From Pseudomonadota bacterium (GTDB lineage: Bacteria > Pseudomonadota > Alphaproteobacteria > Rhizobiales > Rhizobiaceae): a stretch of 58,622 bases of DNA. The stretch is from contig JAEXYH010000073.1 in NCBI GenBank assembly GCA_023451735.1, positions 1 through 58,622 of the forward strand. The letters are read 5' to 3'. The stretch's first letter is position 1. Each line of letters opens with the position of its first letter. Shown here piece by piece: positions 43,471 to 51,885 of this stretch. The translations under genes and the position numbers were made by a program. The notes under the pieces are model-generated. The model made no database searches, was not told the DNA's origin, and worked only from the letters and a program-made list of their open reading frames with translations.

Positions 43471-43559
43471 CATAATTGCTTACCTCATATTAGTAGATCG
43501 TTAAGGGTGTGTCGCCCTGCGAGGCGCTTGAAAAAGAGCCGGGTCTCCATGAGGTTGGA

Positions 43560-46349
43560 ATGTCTCCTGCAGCTGTATCGGCGGGCGCAAAGCGGCGCTT
43601 GCAGCTTTGCACGGCGATCGTCTCGCTGGCTTGGCTTCTGCCGGCCGGCGTTTCAGCGCAATCCAGCTGGACCGGCGCTTCCGACGACAATTTCTCCAAC
43701 GGCGCCAACTGGACGCCTGCAGCGCCCGGCGCGGCTGATGCCGCTGCGATCGGCTCCGGCGCCCCGACTGTTTCGACGAATGCGACGGTAAACACTGTCG
43801 ACGTGACGGGCGGCTCTCTGCATGTAGATGCCGATCTTTCCGCTACGGGCGGCACCAGCCTTTCCGATCCGGGCCGAATCGAGATCTCCACCGGCGGCCG
43901 GCTCATCTCCGATGTCGAAATGACCGGCGGCAATATCGCCAATTCAGGCACACTGGATGGCGATCTGCATATGACCGGCGGCGAGACGGTCAATGACGGC
44001 ACGATCAGCGGCAAAGCCACGATCGATGACGGCAAGCTCACCAATAATTTTGTCGTAACCGATGTCGACGTGTCGGCTGCTGCCGAGTTCGTCAACAACT
44101 CGGGCGCCGAAGCCGGAAACGTTACAAATGCCGGCACGGCGTCCAATGCCGGGACCATCGCGTCTCTGACCAATACTGGTGGTTCCTTCACCAACAACAG
44201 CGGCGGCACGGTCACCGGCGATACCAACGTTATCGGCGGCACGGTGACCAACAATTTCGTCGTGACCTATGTGGATGTCGCGGCGGCGGCGATCTTCGTC
44301 AACAATTCAGGTGCCACGGCCGGAAATGTTGCCAATGCCGGCAACTCGTCGAACGCCGGCACGGTCGCCTCGCTGACCAACACGGACGGTACCTTCACCA
44401 ACAATGATGGCGGCAGGATCACCGGTGATACGGTGATTACCGGCGGTACGGTGACCAACAATTTCGTCGTCACCAATGTCGATGTGATGGCCGCAGCAAT
44501 CTTCGTCAACAATACCGGCGCCACGGCCGGCGACGTCACCAATGCGGGCAACTCGTCGAACGCCGGTACGATCGCCTCGCTGACCAATACCGGCGGCACC
44601 TTTACCAACAATGACGGCGGCACCATCACCGGCGATACGAAGGTCTCCGGCGGTACGATGGTCAACAATTTCATTGTCACCGATGTCGACGTCGCGGCCG
44701 CCGCGAGATTCGTCAACAATACCGGCGCGACGGCGGGCGACATAACCAATGCCGGCACGGTCTCCAACGCGGGTACGGTTGCCTCGCTGAACAATACCGG
44801 CGGCACCTTCGTCAACAACGATGGCGGCACGATTACCGGCAACGCAACGGTTATCGGCGGAACCTTGGTCAACGACGGTACCGTTGGTGGCGCAATTTCC
44901 ATCGGCACGGATGGAACGCTGGCCGGATCGGGCGCAATCGGAGGGTTGACCGTCGGCGCCGGCGGCACATTTGCGCCGGGTCCGGGTATCGCGACCGTTC
45001 CGGTGAACGGTAATGTCACTTTCGAAAAGGGCTCCACCTATCAGGTGGAAACCGATGCATCCGGCCTGTCCGACCGGCTTGATGCAGCCGGAACCGTGAC
45101 CATCGACGGTGGCACGGTGGAGGTTCTGGCGGGTGCGGGAACCTACTCGCCGGGAACCACCTACACGATCCTCACCGGTGACAGCGTCACCGGCGCTTTC
45201 GATGAGGTGAATTCCGATCTGGCCTTCCTGTCGCCGATCCTCACCTATGATCCGACCTCGATCACGCTCGGGCTCTACCGCAACGATGTCGATTTCGCGG
45301 ATGTGACCGAGACGCGCAATACCCGCGCGACGGCCGACGCCGTGCAGTCCCTCGGCAACACCAACTCCGTCTTCCTCGGCGTCCTGCCGTTGAATGCCGC
45401 CGGTGCCCGTGATGCCTTCTCGCAACTGAGTGGTGAGCTGCATGCCTCGCTGAAAAGCCAGCTGCTGCAACAGGCAGGCCTTGCCCGCGAGGCGGTGATC
45501 GACCGGATCAACGGGAATGTGCCGGTGCAGGAAATCGAAGGCGGCGCAAGCTTCTGGATGACCGGCATAGCCGCCACAGACCGTTTCGACAGCGACGGCA
45601 ATGCCGCAGGCATGAACGGCCATGTGGCAGGCCTGTTTGCCGGTATCGACGGCGACGTTTCGGATCACTGGCGTGTCGGTGGCCTGTTCGGTTACACAAA
45701 CGCATCGGCAGGCAACGACGCCGACTGGGACAGCTTCAGCGCCGGTCTTTATGTGGCAACCGAATGGGGCAAGCTCAACTTCACGACAGGTGCGATCTAT
45801 TCGAAGAACGATATTTCAACCGAACGGGAAATCGCTTTCGGCGCGTTCGAAGATCAGCTTGAGACCGATTATCAGGGCGCGACAAGGCAGGTTTTCGCCG
45901 ATCTCGGCTGGCGCGAGAAACTCGGATCGGTGACGCTCGAGCCCTTCGCCAATCTCGCCTATGTCAATCTCGAAACCGATGGGTTCCGCGAAAAGGGCGG
46001 TGCAGCGGCGCTTTCGGGGAGTGGCGGTACGGATGACGTGACGCTGACGACACTTGGCCTCAGATGGTCGGCCGATATCGGCAATGCGGATCTGCCGGCG
46101 ACGTTTTCCGGCACGCTCGGTTGGCGTCACGCGATTGGTGACCTGACGCCGTCATCGCGTTTTGCCTTTTCATCCGGTAGCCCGTTCGTGATCGAGGGCG
46201 TCTCCCTGCCGCGTGACACGGCAGTGCTGGAAGCTTCGCTTTCCGCGCAGATTTCGAAGACTGCGCGCGTCAAACTCAGCTATTCGGGAGAATTCGCCCA
46301 CTCCTTTGCCGCCCATGCGGCAAAGGCCAGCCTCGTCGTCGATTTCTGA
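43560..46349 (+). CDS. Autotransporter with tandem-repeat passenger domain
   Basis: A 929-residue type V secreted protein. Residues 1-35 are a signal peptide with a KRR n-region, a hydrophobic core and cleavage near VSA-QS. The passenger (about 36-640) is rich in Gly, Asn, Thr and Ser as in beta-helix adhesins, and holds four tandem 69-residue repeats (residues about 160-435). After a QVETDASG-type linker region, the C-terminal 280 residues form the beta-barrel, with alternating strands and the terminal Phe in SLVVDF. The ATG at 43560 has GAGG upstream and starts the signal peptide; the frame opens earlier at a GTG at 43509. Function is likely surface adhesion or aggregation, inferred from fold. 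Confidence 0.88.
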   Translation: MSPAAVSAGAKRRLQLCTAIVSLAWLLPAGVSAQSSWTGASDDNFSNGANWTPAAPGAADAAAIGSGAPTVSTNATVNTVDVTGGSLHVDADLSATGGTSLSDPGRIEISTGGRLISDVEMTGGNIANSGTLDGDLHMTGGETVNDGTISGKATIDDGKLTNNFVVTDVDVSAAAEFVNNSGAEAGNVTNAGTASNAGTIASLTNTGGSFTNNSGGTVTGDTNVIGGTVTNNFVVTYVDVAAAAIFVNNSGATAGNVANAGNSSNAGTVASLTNTDGTFTNNDGGRITGDTVITGGTVTNNFVVTNVDVMAAAIFVNNTGATAGDVTNAGNSSNAGTIASLTNTGGTFTNNDGGTITGDTKVSGGTMVNNFIVTDVDVAAAARFVNNTGATAGDITNAGTVSNAGTVASLNNTGGTFVNNDGGTITGNATVIGGTLVNDGTVGGAISIGTDGTLAGSGAIGGLTVGAGGTFAPGPGIATVPVNGNVTFEKGSTYQVETDASGLSDRLDAAGTVTIDGGTVEVLAGAGTYSPGTTYTILTGDSVTGAFDEVNSDLAFLSPILTYDPTSITLGLYRNDVDFADVTETRNTRATADAVQSLGNTNSVFLGVLPLNAAGARDAFSQLSGELHASLKSQLLQQAGLAREAVIDRINGNVPVQEIEGGASFWMTGIAATDRFDSDGNAAGMNGHVAGLFAGIDGDVSDHWRVGGLFGYTNASAGNDADWDSFSAGLYVATEWGKLNFTTGAIYSKNDISTEREIAFGAFEDQLETDYQGATRQVFADLGWREKLGSVTLEPFANLAYVNLETDGFREKGGAAALSGSGGTDDVTLTTLGLRWSADIGNADLPATFSGTLGWRHAIGDLTPSSRFAFSSGSPFVIEGVSLPRDTAVLEASLSAQISKTARVKLSYSGEFAHSFAAHAAKASLVVDF
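44037..44864 (+). repeat. Four tandem 207-bp repeats in the autotransporter
   Basis: Units begin at 44037, 44244, 44451 and 44658, each exactly 207 bases. Each encodes 69 residues of the form NNFVVT-DVD-AAA-FVNNSGATAGNV and so on. Copies two and three are the most alike; copies one and four differ more. Exact length and frame preservation point to duplication by recombination. Confidence 0.9.
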
Positions 46350-46365
46350 AAAAAAACGCTGCGAA

Positions 46366-47055
46366 CTAGATCGCGTCGGCCCATTCGCCCAGCGCTGCAA
46401 CCACGGCCGGCAGATCCTGCATGCGCGAGATCACCGTTTCAGCACCGGCATCCGTCAGACGGTCCGCATGGCTCGGATAGGTATGCGATGCGCCGGTAAA
46501 GCCGACGACCCGCATGCCGGCAGCCTTGGCGCCATGGATTCCATGGGTGGAATCCTCGATCACCAGGCAGCGCGACGGATCGACGCCAAACTGCTGCGCG
46601 CCATGCAGAAAGATATCCGGCTTCGGCTTGACCCGGTCCGGTCCGAGATCTTTTGCCGAATAGATATGCGGCGCAAAATAGGGCTTCAGCCCCACCTTGG
46701 TCAGCATCATGTCCAGCCGCGCGCTGGAGGAATTGGAGCAGATGCAGCGCTGCGTGGTCAGCCGGGCAAGCGCGAACTTCACGCCCTCGATGATCTTCAC
46801 GTCGCGTTCCAGCCGGGCGTCGAGCAGCTTTTCCGACTTGTCGAGCAGCGAGGCGGACAGCGGGATATCGGCTTCCTTCTCGACGGCGAGAAGAATGTTC
46901 TTCCAGGTCATGCCGGCAAACCGCTCCCCCATTTCCTCGACGCTGATCGGGTAACCCGCTTCCGTCAGCAGCCGCGATTCGACCTGCGCCGCGATGATTT
47001 CGGAATCGACGAGCACGCCGTCGCAATCGAAGATGATGAGATCGAAGCCACTCAT
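46366..47055 (-). CDS. HAD superfamily hydrolase (beta-phosphoglucomutase-like)
   Basis: A 229-residue phosphatase of the CbbY/beta-phosphoglucomutase branch. Motif I is IIFDCDGVLVDSE with the nucleophile Asp10, motif II is CICSNSSSARL, motif III the Lys in DRVKPKPDIFLHGA, and motif IV CLVIEDSTHGIHGAKAAGM. Its substrate is probably a sugar phosphate. It converges with the autotransporter, whose stop is 16 bases away, and lies downstream of the ArsR-type regulator. Confidence 0.93.
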   Translation of the reverse strand: MSGFDLIIFDCDGVLVDSEIIAAQVESRLLTEAGYPISVEEMGERFAGMTWKNILLAVEKEADIPLSASLLDKSEKLLDARLERDVKIIEGVKFALARLTTQRCICSNSSSARLDMMLTKVGLKPYFAPHIYSAKDLGPDRVKPKPDIFLHGAQQFGVDPSRCLVIEDSTHGIHGAKAAGMRVVGFTGASHTYPSHADRLTDAGAETVISRMQDLPAVVAALGEWADAI

Positions 47056-47109
47056 GATGGATACCCTGTTAAGACGTCAGCCGCCTTCTAACGGATGGAT
47101 GGACGAAGC

Positions 47110-47841
47110 TCAACCGGTCCGGCCGCATGGCTGGGTCATGCGAGGCGGGACGCTTTGCCGCTCAAGGGGAAACTGCATCAGGAATTGCCGTTCTCCTTCA
47201 GGCGAAAAAATCACGACCCGACTATCCTCGCTGCGTCGCGCCCAGCCTTTATCGAACATCTGGGCAAGCAGCGCCTTGCCAAGCGTGCCGGCCAGATGCG
47301 ATCGACGTTCGCTCCAGTCGAGACAGGATTTGCACAAGGGTCGGCGGCTGGAGGCGAGGCTGGAGAGGTCGATGCCGAACGCTTCCATTTGCGCACGACC
47401 TTTTTCGGTGACCGTCAGGTTTTCGCCATCCGATGCGATGTCGCCGTGACAGACCAAACTGTCGAGCATCCGAACCCCGAAATCGCCGGCAAGGTGATCG
47501 TAGCAGATGCGCGCCTTGCGCAGCGCCGGATCCTTCGGTCCAGGCCGATAGCGTAAGTGCCCGCGGCTCGAGGCAAATCCCATCATCGTCTCGATCAGCC
47601 GGGCCGCGGCCTCGTCGGCGAGCGCAAAATAGCGATGCCGTCCCTGTTTGCGCTGGGAAAGAAGCCCTCCGGCCTCGAGCTTGGAAAGATGTGAACTTGC
47701 CGTCTGCAACGTGATGCCGCCGATGGCTGCAAGCTCGGTTGCGGTCAGTGCCCGCCCGCCGGAAAGTGCTGCCAGCATGTTGGCGCGGGCGGGATCGCCG
47801 ATCAGCGAGGCGATCTGTGCAATGTCTGGACCTTCGTTCAT
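47110..47841 (-). CDS. ArsR-type HTH transcriptional regulator with C-terminal CxxC domain
   Basis: A 243-residue regulator, twice the length of simple ArsR proteins. Residues about 8-80 hold the winged helix: LIGDPARANMLAALSGGRALTATELAA, then the recognition helix in TLQTASSHLSKLEAGGLLSQRKQGRHRYFAL. The second half has a conserved-looking CKSC pair in RPLCKSCLDWSERRSHLAG, which might bind metal or sense redox state. It is divergent from the NIPSNAP-ABM pair across 115 bases holding a perfect palindrome, so it probably controls that pair and itself. Confidence 0.9.
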   Translation of the reverse strand: MNEGPDIAQIASLIGDPARANMLAALSGGRALTATELAAIGGITLQTASSHLSKLEAGGLLSQRKQGRHRYFALADEAAARLIETMMGFASSRGHLRYRPGPKDPALRKARICYDHLAGDFGVRMLDSLVCHGDIASDGENLTVTEKGRAQMEAFGIDLSSLASSRRPLCKSCLDWSERRSHLAGTLGKALLAQMFDKGWARRSEDSRVVIFSPEGERQFLMQFPLERQSVPPRMTQPCGRTG

Positions 47842-47874
47842 GCAACACCTTCTATCACGTTTTCCTCCTCCATA

Positions 47875-47892
47875 CTTCGATCGCTATCGAAG
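47875..47892. promoter_or_regulatory. Candidate ArsR-family operator in the divergent promoter
   Basis: Perfect inverted repeat CTTCGAT-CGCT-ATCGAAG, 18 bases, in the 115-base gap between the regulator and the NIPSNAP gene. The TTCGAT and ATCGAA arms resemble ArsR-family operators. It lies 33 bases before the regulator start and 65 before the NIPSNAP start, so it could overlap both promoters. Confidence 0.6.
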
Positions 47893-47956
47893 CATCCTTG
47901 TTCGCCAGCATGGCAGAACGGTCCCGTTACGAGGAAAAACGGCCAAGGGAAATGCC

Positions 47957-48298
47957 ATGATCACCTGCTTCATCCGCTACGAGATCGACCCGTTTAAGCG
48001 CGACCGCTTCGAGCAATATGCCCGTGCCTGGGGCCAGTCGATCCCGCGCAACGGCGCCGACCTGATCGGTTATTTCGGTCCGCATGAAGGATCCGCCACC
48101 ACAGCCTATGGCATCTATAACATCGAGAACTTGGCGGCCTATGAAGCCTATCGCGCCCGGCTGGCCGTCGACCCGCTGGGCCGGGAAAATTATGAATTCG
48201 CCAAGCGTGAACGTTTTATCCTCAAGGAGGATCGGATCTTTCTGAAAAACATGTCCCTGCCGCATGTGGTGCCGATGGAGGAGGGAGCAAAACCATGA
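47957..48298 (+). CDS. NIPSNAP family protein
   Basis: A 113-residue dimeric alpha-beta barrel protein of the NIPSNAP family: MITCFIRYEIDPFKRDRFEQYARAWGQ, LIGYFGPHEGSATTAYGIYNIENLAAYEAYRARLA split as usual, and a tail FAKRERFILKEDRIFLKNM. Function is unknown; the fold often makes small enzymes acting on hydrophobic or quinone-like compounds. AAGGGA stands 6 bases before the ATG at 47957. Its stop overlaps the ABM gene start as ATGA, so the two are coupled. Confidence 0.9.
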   Translation: MITCFIRYEIDPFKRDRFEQYARAWGQSIPRNGADLIGYFGPHEGSATTAYGIYNIENLAAYEAYRARLAVDPLGRENYEFAKRERFILKEDRIFLKNMSLPHVVPMEEGAKP

Positions 48299-48642
48299 TC
48301 GCCGTTATCTTCGAAGTCGTGCCCTATATGGGCGAACGCCATCGTTATCTTGATCTCGCCGGTGACCTGCGGGCCGAGCTGGAAAAGATCGACGGTTTCA
48401 TCTCCATCGAACGTTTCGAAAGCCTGACGATGCGCGGCAAGCTATTGTCTCTGTCCTTCTGGCGGGATGAAGACGCGGTGAGGGAATGGCGTAATGTCGA
48501 GGCGCACCGCGCCGCGCAAGCTGCCGGTCGCAGCGGCATCTTCGCCGACTACCGCCTGCGGATCGGCCATGTCCTGCGCGATTACGGCATGTTCGAGCGC
48601 GATGAAGCGCCGAAGGACAGCCGGCAGGAACATGCCGCATAG
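48295..48642 (+). CDS. Antibiotic biosynthesis monooxygenase (ABM) domain protein
   Basis: A 115-residue ABM-fold protein: IAVIFEVVPYMGERHRYLDLA, then DGFISIERFESLTMRGKLLSLSFWRDEDAVREWRNVEAHR, which has the usual ABM GF-S-ERF and W-EDAVREWR pattern, and a basic tail. Such proteins act as cofactor-less monooxygenases or heme-degrading enzymes, and some have no known activity. It overlaps the NIPSNAP stop by four bases. With that gene it forms a two-gene unit divergent from the ArsR-type regulator. Confidence 0.9.
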   Translation: MIAVIFEVVPYMGERHRYLDLAGDLRAELEKIDGFISIERFESLTMRGKLLSLSFWRDEDAVREWRNVEAHRAAQAAGRSGIFADYRLRIGHVLRDYGMFERDEAPKDSRQEHAA

Positions 48643-48648
48643 GCTGCT

Positions 48649-50289
48649 TCAGACCGTGTAGCGTGCCTCGGCAAGGTCGATCTCGCGGATGAGCTTGCGG
48701 GCGATCTCTTCGGATACCTTACGGGCACGGCTCAGGCGAAAGATCTCGTCGCGCTCGGCACGAAGGGCGGCGAGGCGTAGGCGTCTGTCGACCTCTTCCA
48801 TCCGTCGTACCTGCTCGGCCTCGTCGCCGATCTTCGACCGCCCATCGATGCGCTGCCGGTAAATTTCCATAAGTCGTGTGCCGACATCGCCGTAGAGATC
48901 GGCATCCGTCCGGCCCTCGCTCATTGCGTGCTGCAGCTTCTCGATCATCCGGATTGCCGCCTCGGCCGAGGCGATACGGGCCGTATCCTCTTCCTGATGA
49001 TGGTCCGGCTCTGGCGGCAGTTCGAGGTCCTTCAGCAGGAAGGGCAGGCCGACGCTTGCCGCAATCAGCGAAAAGATGATCACCCCGGCAGCAAGGAAGA
49101 TCGCAAGGTCACGGGCCGGGAATGGCGTGATCCCGTCATCGAGAAATAGCGGCAGCGTCAGGATGCCGGCAAGCGTGATGGCGCCGCGCACGCCGGCAAG
49201 CGAGGTCGCAACCAGCAGCTTCCAGTGCGGCTTGCGGATTTCCTGGCCGCGGCGGGCAGCACGAAACAGGGTGAAATGCAGCGACACCCACACCCATGCG
49301 AAGCGAAGTGCTGCAAGCGCTGCGTTGATCGCGATAACATAGCCGATCAGCCAGATGGGATCGACATGCCCGGTCTCGGTGACGACCTTTGCTGCGCCGG
49401 AAACGATGCCCGGCAGCTGTTCGCCGAGCAGCACGAACATGATGCCGTTCAGCGCGAACTGCACCGTGTCCCATACGGCGTTGCGCCGGACGCGAGTAAT
49501 GCCGAGCGCCTTGCCCCTCAGTTCCGCGTAACTCATGGTGATGCCGGCGGCGACCGCGGCCAGGATGCCCGAGCAATGCAGGTGTTCTGCAACCAGATAG
49601 GCGCCGAAGGGAATGAGCAGGCTGATGAGGATCTGCGCCCCCGGCTCCTCGCCGAGCTTGCGGGAAACGATGTCCTTCACCCGCACGACCAGCCAGGTCA
49701 CGCCGACGCCGATTGCAACGCCGCCGATAGCGACCCACAGGAAGGTGCCCACCGCATCCGTGAGCGAGAACGCGCCGGTAACCGCGGCCGCTACCGCAAA
49801 CCGCATGCAGACGAGGCCCGAGGCATCGTTGAGCAGCGATTCCCCTTCGAGAATATGCATCAGCCGGGGCGGGATCGGCACGCGCGCGGCAATCGCCGAG
49901 ACCGCGACCGGATCGGTCGGCGAAACGATGGCCGCAAGCGCAAAAGCGACGGCAAGCGGCATGGCCGGAATCATCCAGTGGATCAAAAGCCCGACGCCGA
50001 CGACCGTGAAGATTACGAGCCCGAGCGCCAGTTCTAGGATGACGCCCTTGTCGCGGAACAGTCCTTCCTTGGGAATGCGCCAGCCATCGAGAAACAGGAG
50101 AGGCGGCAGGAACAGAAGGAAAAAGATATCCGGCTCCAGCACCACGCCATCGCCGGTGATCCCGGTAATCGCTGCCCCGAATGCGATCTGGATCAGCGGC
50201 AGAGGAACGGGAAGCGGTAGCAGTCTGGAAAGCGTGCCGCTGAGGATGACGGCAAGGAGCAGAACCAGGGCTATAGTGATACTTTCCAT
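48649..50289 (-). CDS. Na+/H+ antiporter (CPA1 family)
   Basis: A 546-residue cation-proton exchanger with about twelve hydrophobic helices in residues 1-420. Signatures are FFLLFLPPLLFLDGWRIP, the ion-binding SPTDPVAVSAIAARVPIP, and ILEGESLLNDASGLV. The last 120 residues are a charged cytoplasmic tail with coiled-coil character (ARIASAEAAIRMIEKLQHAM). It likely supports pH and sodium tolerance. It converges with the ABM gene (6 bases between stops). Confidence 0.94.
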   Translation of the reverse strand: MESITIALVLLLAVILSGTLSRLLPLPVPLPLIQIAFGAAITGITGDGVVLEPDIFFLLFLPPLLFLDGWRIPKEGLFRDKGVILELALGLVIFTVVGVGLLIHWMIPAMPLAVAFALAAIVSPTDPVAVSAIAARVPIPPRLMHILEGESLLNDASGLVCMRFAVAAAVTGAFSLTDAVGTFLWVAIGGVAIGVGVTWLVVRVKDIVSRKLGEEPGAQILISLLIPFGAYLVAEHLHCSGILAAVAAGITMSYAELRGKALGITRVRRNAVWDTVQFALNGIMFVLLGEQLPGIVSGAAKVVTETGHVDPIWLIGYVIAINAALAALRFAWVWVSLHFTLFRAARRGQEIRKPHWKLLVATSLAGVRGAITLAGILTLPLFLDDGITPFPARDLAIFLAAGVIIFSLIAASVGLPFLLKDLELPPEPDHHQEEDTARIASAEAAIRMIEKLQHAMSEGRTDADLYGDVGTRLMEIYRQRIDGRSKIGDEAEQVRRMEEVDRRLRLAALRAERDEIFRLSRARKVSEEIARKLIREIDLAEARYTV

Positions 50290-50527
50290 GGCGTTCGAAC
50301 TCCTTCATTCCAAATCAGTGCCCTGAATAGGAAAGCGGGGCCGGAGAGGCAAGGCGGGAAACCCAGCCTTGGGACGATCCTGCTGAAATCGCGACATTCG
50401 AGGCGGGCTATGGGGAATGCCTATGCTTCGTACCCACATGCGCGCCGGCCACGCCACCTTAATCTCGCCACAGGGCTGGGATCATAGCCGTTCGACTTGC
50501 AACCGCTTGTCGTCGAGAAAGAATTAA

Positions 50528-51748
50528 GTGCCCGAAATCCCGTCATCCGCTCGCGTGAAAACACGTGTCGTTCTGCATTTCCCCGGCTTTGAACCGCTGG
50601 ACGCGGAAAAACATCAGGTCCGTTATGAACGCGTGATGCAGAAGACCGCGGAACTCTGGAGGCTGAACGCCGAGATCAGTGTCTTGCGCCGGGAGGGCGG
50701 CCAGCCGCATTTCGATATCGGGACCAGCCGGCCCGGAGAGACATGGCAGACAGCAACCCGCTTCTTCGTCTTCGATCACGGAGCGATTGTCGATCATCTG
50801 GCCGCACGACCGCTCTTCACGCGACTGGTCGAAGGGTTTCGAAGTGCCGCAGCCGTTTTGCTGGAAGGCGGCGCTTTCGGTTATTTCCGCCATGCATGGC
50901 GCTTTGGTCTTTTCTTTATCTTTCCATTTCTTCTCGTGATCTTCGGCATGGCGATCAGCCTGACGATCGCGACCTATCCATTGTGGCTGGGCTTTGGCTT
51001 GTGGCAGCTTCCCGTCGGGATCGCCCTCGGCTACCTCTTTTTCGTCAAGCTGTTCATCCCCTGGTCGGACCGGTTTCACACGCTGCACCTGTTTTCCGAT
51101 TGGGAAATGGCCGTGGCGGTGGCGCGTCTGGATAATGCCGCGATCAACGACTGGATCGAGGCTTCCGCCCGATCGGCAAGGCAGGCATTTGCGCAGGAGG
51201 CCGATGAATATGTCGTCAGCTCCCACAGCATGGGATCCAGCATGGCCGCCCACACGATCGGTCTTCTGCTCGAACGGGAGCCTCATCTCCTCGACGGCAA
51301 GCGCGTCGTGTTTGTAACCCTCGGCGGGGCCACGCTCCAATGCGCACTGCTGCGTTCGGCAAGCGTACTTCGTGACCGCGTCGGGGCGATCGCCCGTGCG
51401 AAAACCATCCTCTGGCTCGAAATCCAGTGTCTGACCGATATCATCAGCTTCTACAAATCCTCGGTAACGGCTCTGACCGGGCACCCGGATGCGCCTCAGC
51501 CGAAGCTGGTTTTTCTCCGCATCCGCAAAATGCTATCGGTCGAGCGTTACCGGAAGATCAAGCTGGATTTCCTGAGAGTGCACCGCCAGTATGTGTTGGC
51601 TTCCGACCAGCGCAGCAACTTCGATTTCGGCCTGATGACGGCCGGGCCGTTTCCGGCGGCATCCTTCGACAGTTTTTCCGTGGACCGGGCACCTGAAGCC
51701 GAGATCGGCTATTCCGAGGCGGCAGTCGAACACAGGGACGGTTTTTAG
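50528..51748 (+). CDS. Hypothetical membrane protein with a lipase-like serine motif
   Basis: A 406-residue protein not recognised as a named family. It begins with RVVLHFPGFEPLD, like the first strand of an alpha/beta hydrolase. Two close membrane helices lie at about residues 132-155 and 160-180 (GLFFIFPFLLVIFGMAISL and LPVGIALGYLFFVKLF). After about 230 comes EYVVSSHSMGSSMAAHTIG, which resembles a GxSxG nucleophile elbow with Ser for the first Gly. GKRVVFVTLGGATLQ and LVFLRIRKMLSVERYRKIKLDF follow. The arrangement suggests a membrane-inserted esterase or lipase relative, but activity is only inferred. The start is a GTG at 50528 with a weak ribosome site. ccrM lies 137 bases downstream. 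Confidence 0.75.
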   Translation: MPEIPSSARVKTRVVLHFPGFEPLDAEKHQVRYERVMQKTAELWRLNAEISVLRREGGQPHFDIGTSRPGETWQTATRFFVFDHGAIVDHLAARPLFTRLVEGFRSAAAVLLEGGAFGYFRHAWRFGLFFIFPFLLVIFGMAISLTIATYPLWLGFGLWQLPVGIALGYLFFVKLFIPWSDRFHTLHLFSDWEMAVAVARLDNAAINDWIEASARSARQAFAQEADEYVVSSHSMGSSMAAHTIGLLLEREPHLLDGKRVVFVTLGGATLQCALLRSASVLRDRVGAIARAKTILWLEIQCLTDIISFYKSSVTALTGHPDAPQPKLVFLRIRKMLSVERYRKIKLDFLRVHRQYVLASDQRSNFDFGLMTAGPFPAASFDSFSVDRAPEAEIGYSEAAVEHRDGF

Positions 51749-51843
51749 ACCGGCCGGCGGCAGCGGCGGTCACTGTCCGCAGTTGCCGTCCCGGCCTCCC
51801 AAAACAAACTTTTCCCGAAATAATTCAGCGCCTTCAGGTTTTG

Positions 51844-51863
51844 GTAACCAGAATGAGTAACCA
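51844..51863. promoter_or_regulatory. Direct repeat GTAACCA before ccrM
   Basis: GTAACCA occurs at 51844-51850 and 51857-51863, a 13-base period, 22 bases before the first ccrM start. Both resemble the CtrA half-site TTAACCAT with one mismatch. ccrM is CtrA-controlled in other alphaproteobacteria, so these are candidate control sites. The full TTAA-N7-TTAA form is not present, and no GANTC site is visible here. Confidence 0.35.
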
Positions 51864-51885
51864 TAACAGCCAATAAATTCGTTTT

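Noticed and set aside
44037..44864. Tandem repeats considered as a CRISPR array
   Set aside because: Units are 207 bases, contiguous and in a coding frame, with no spacers and no cas genes nearby.
43490..45668. Long minus-strand frames opposite the autotransporter repeats
   Set aside because: Repetitive antisense products created by the tandem repeats; no start signals.
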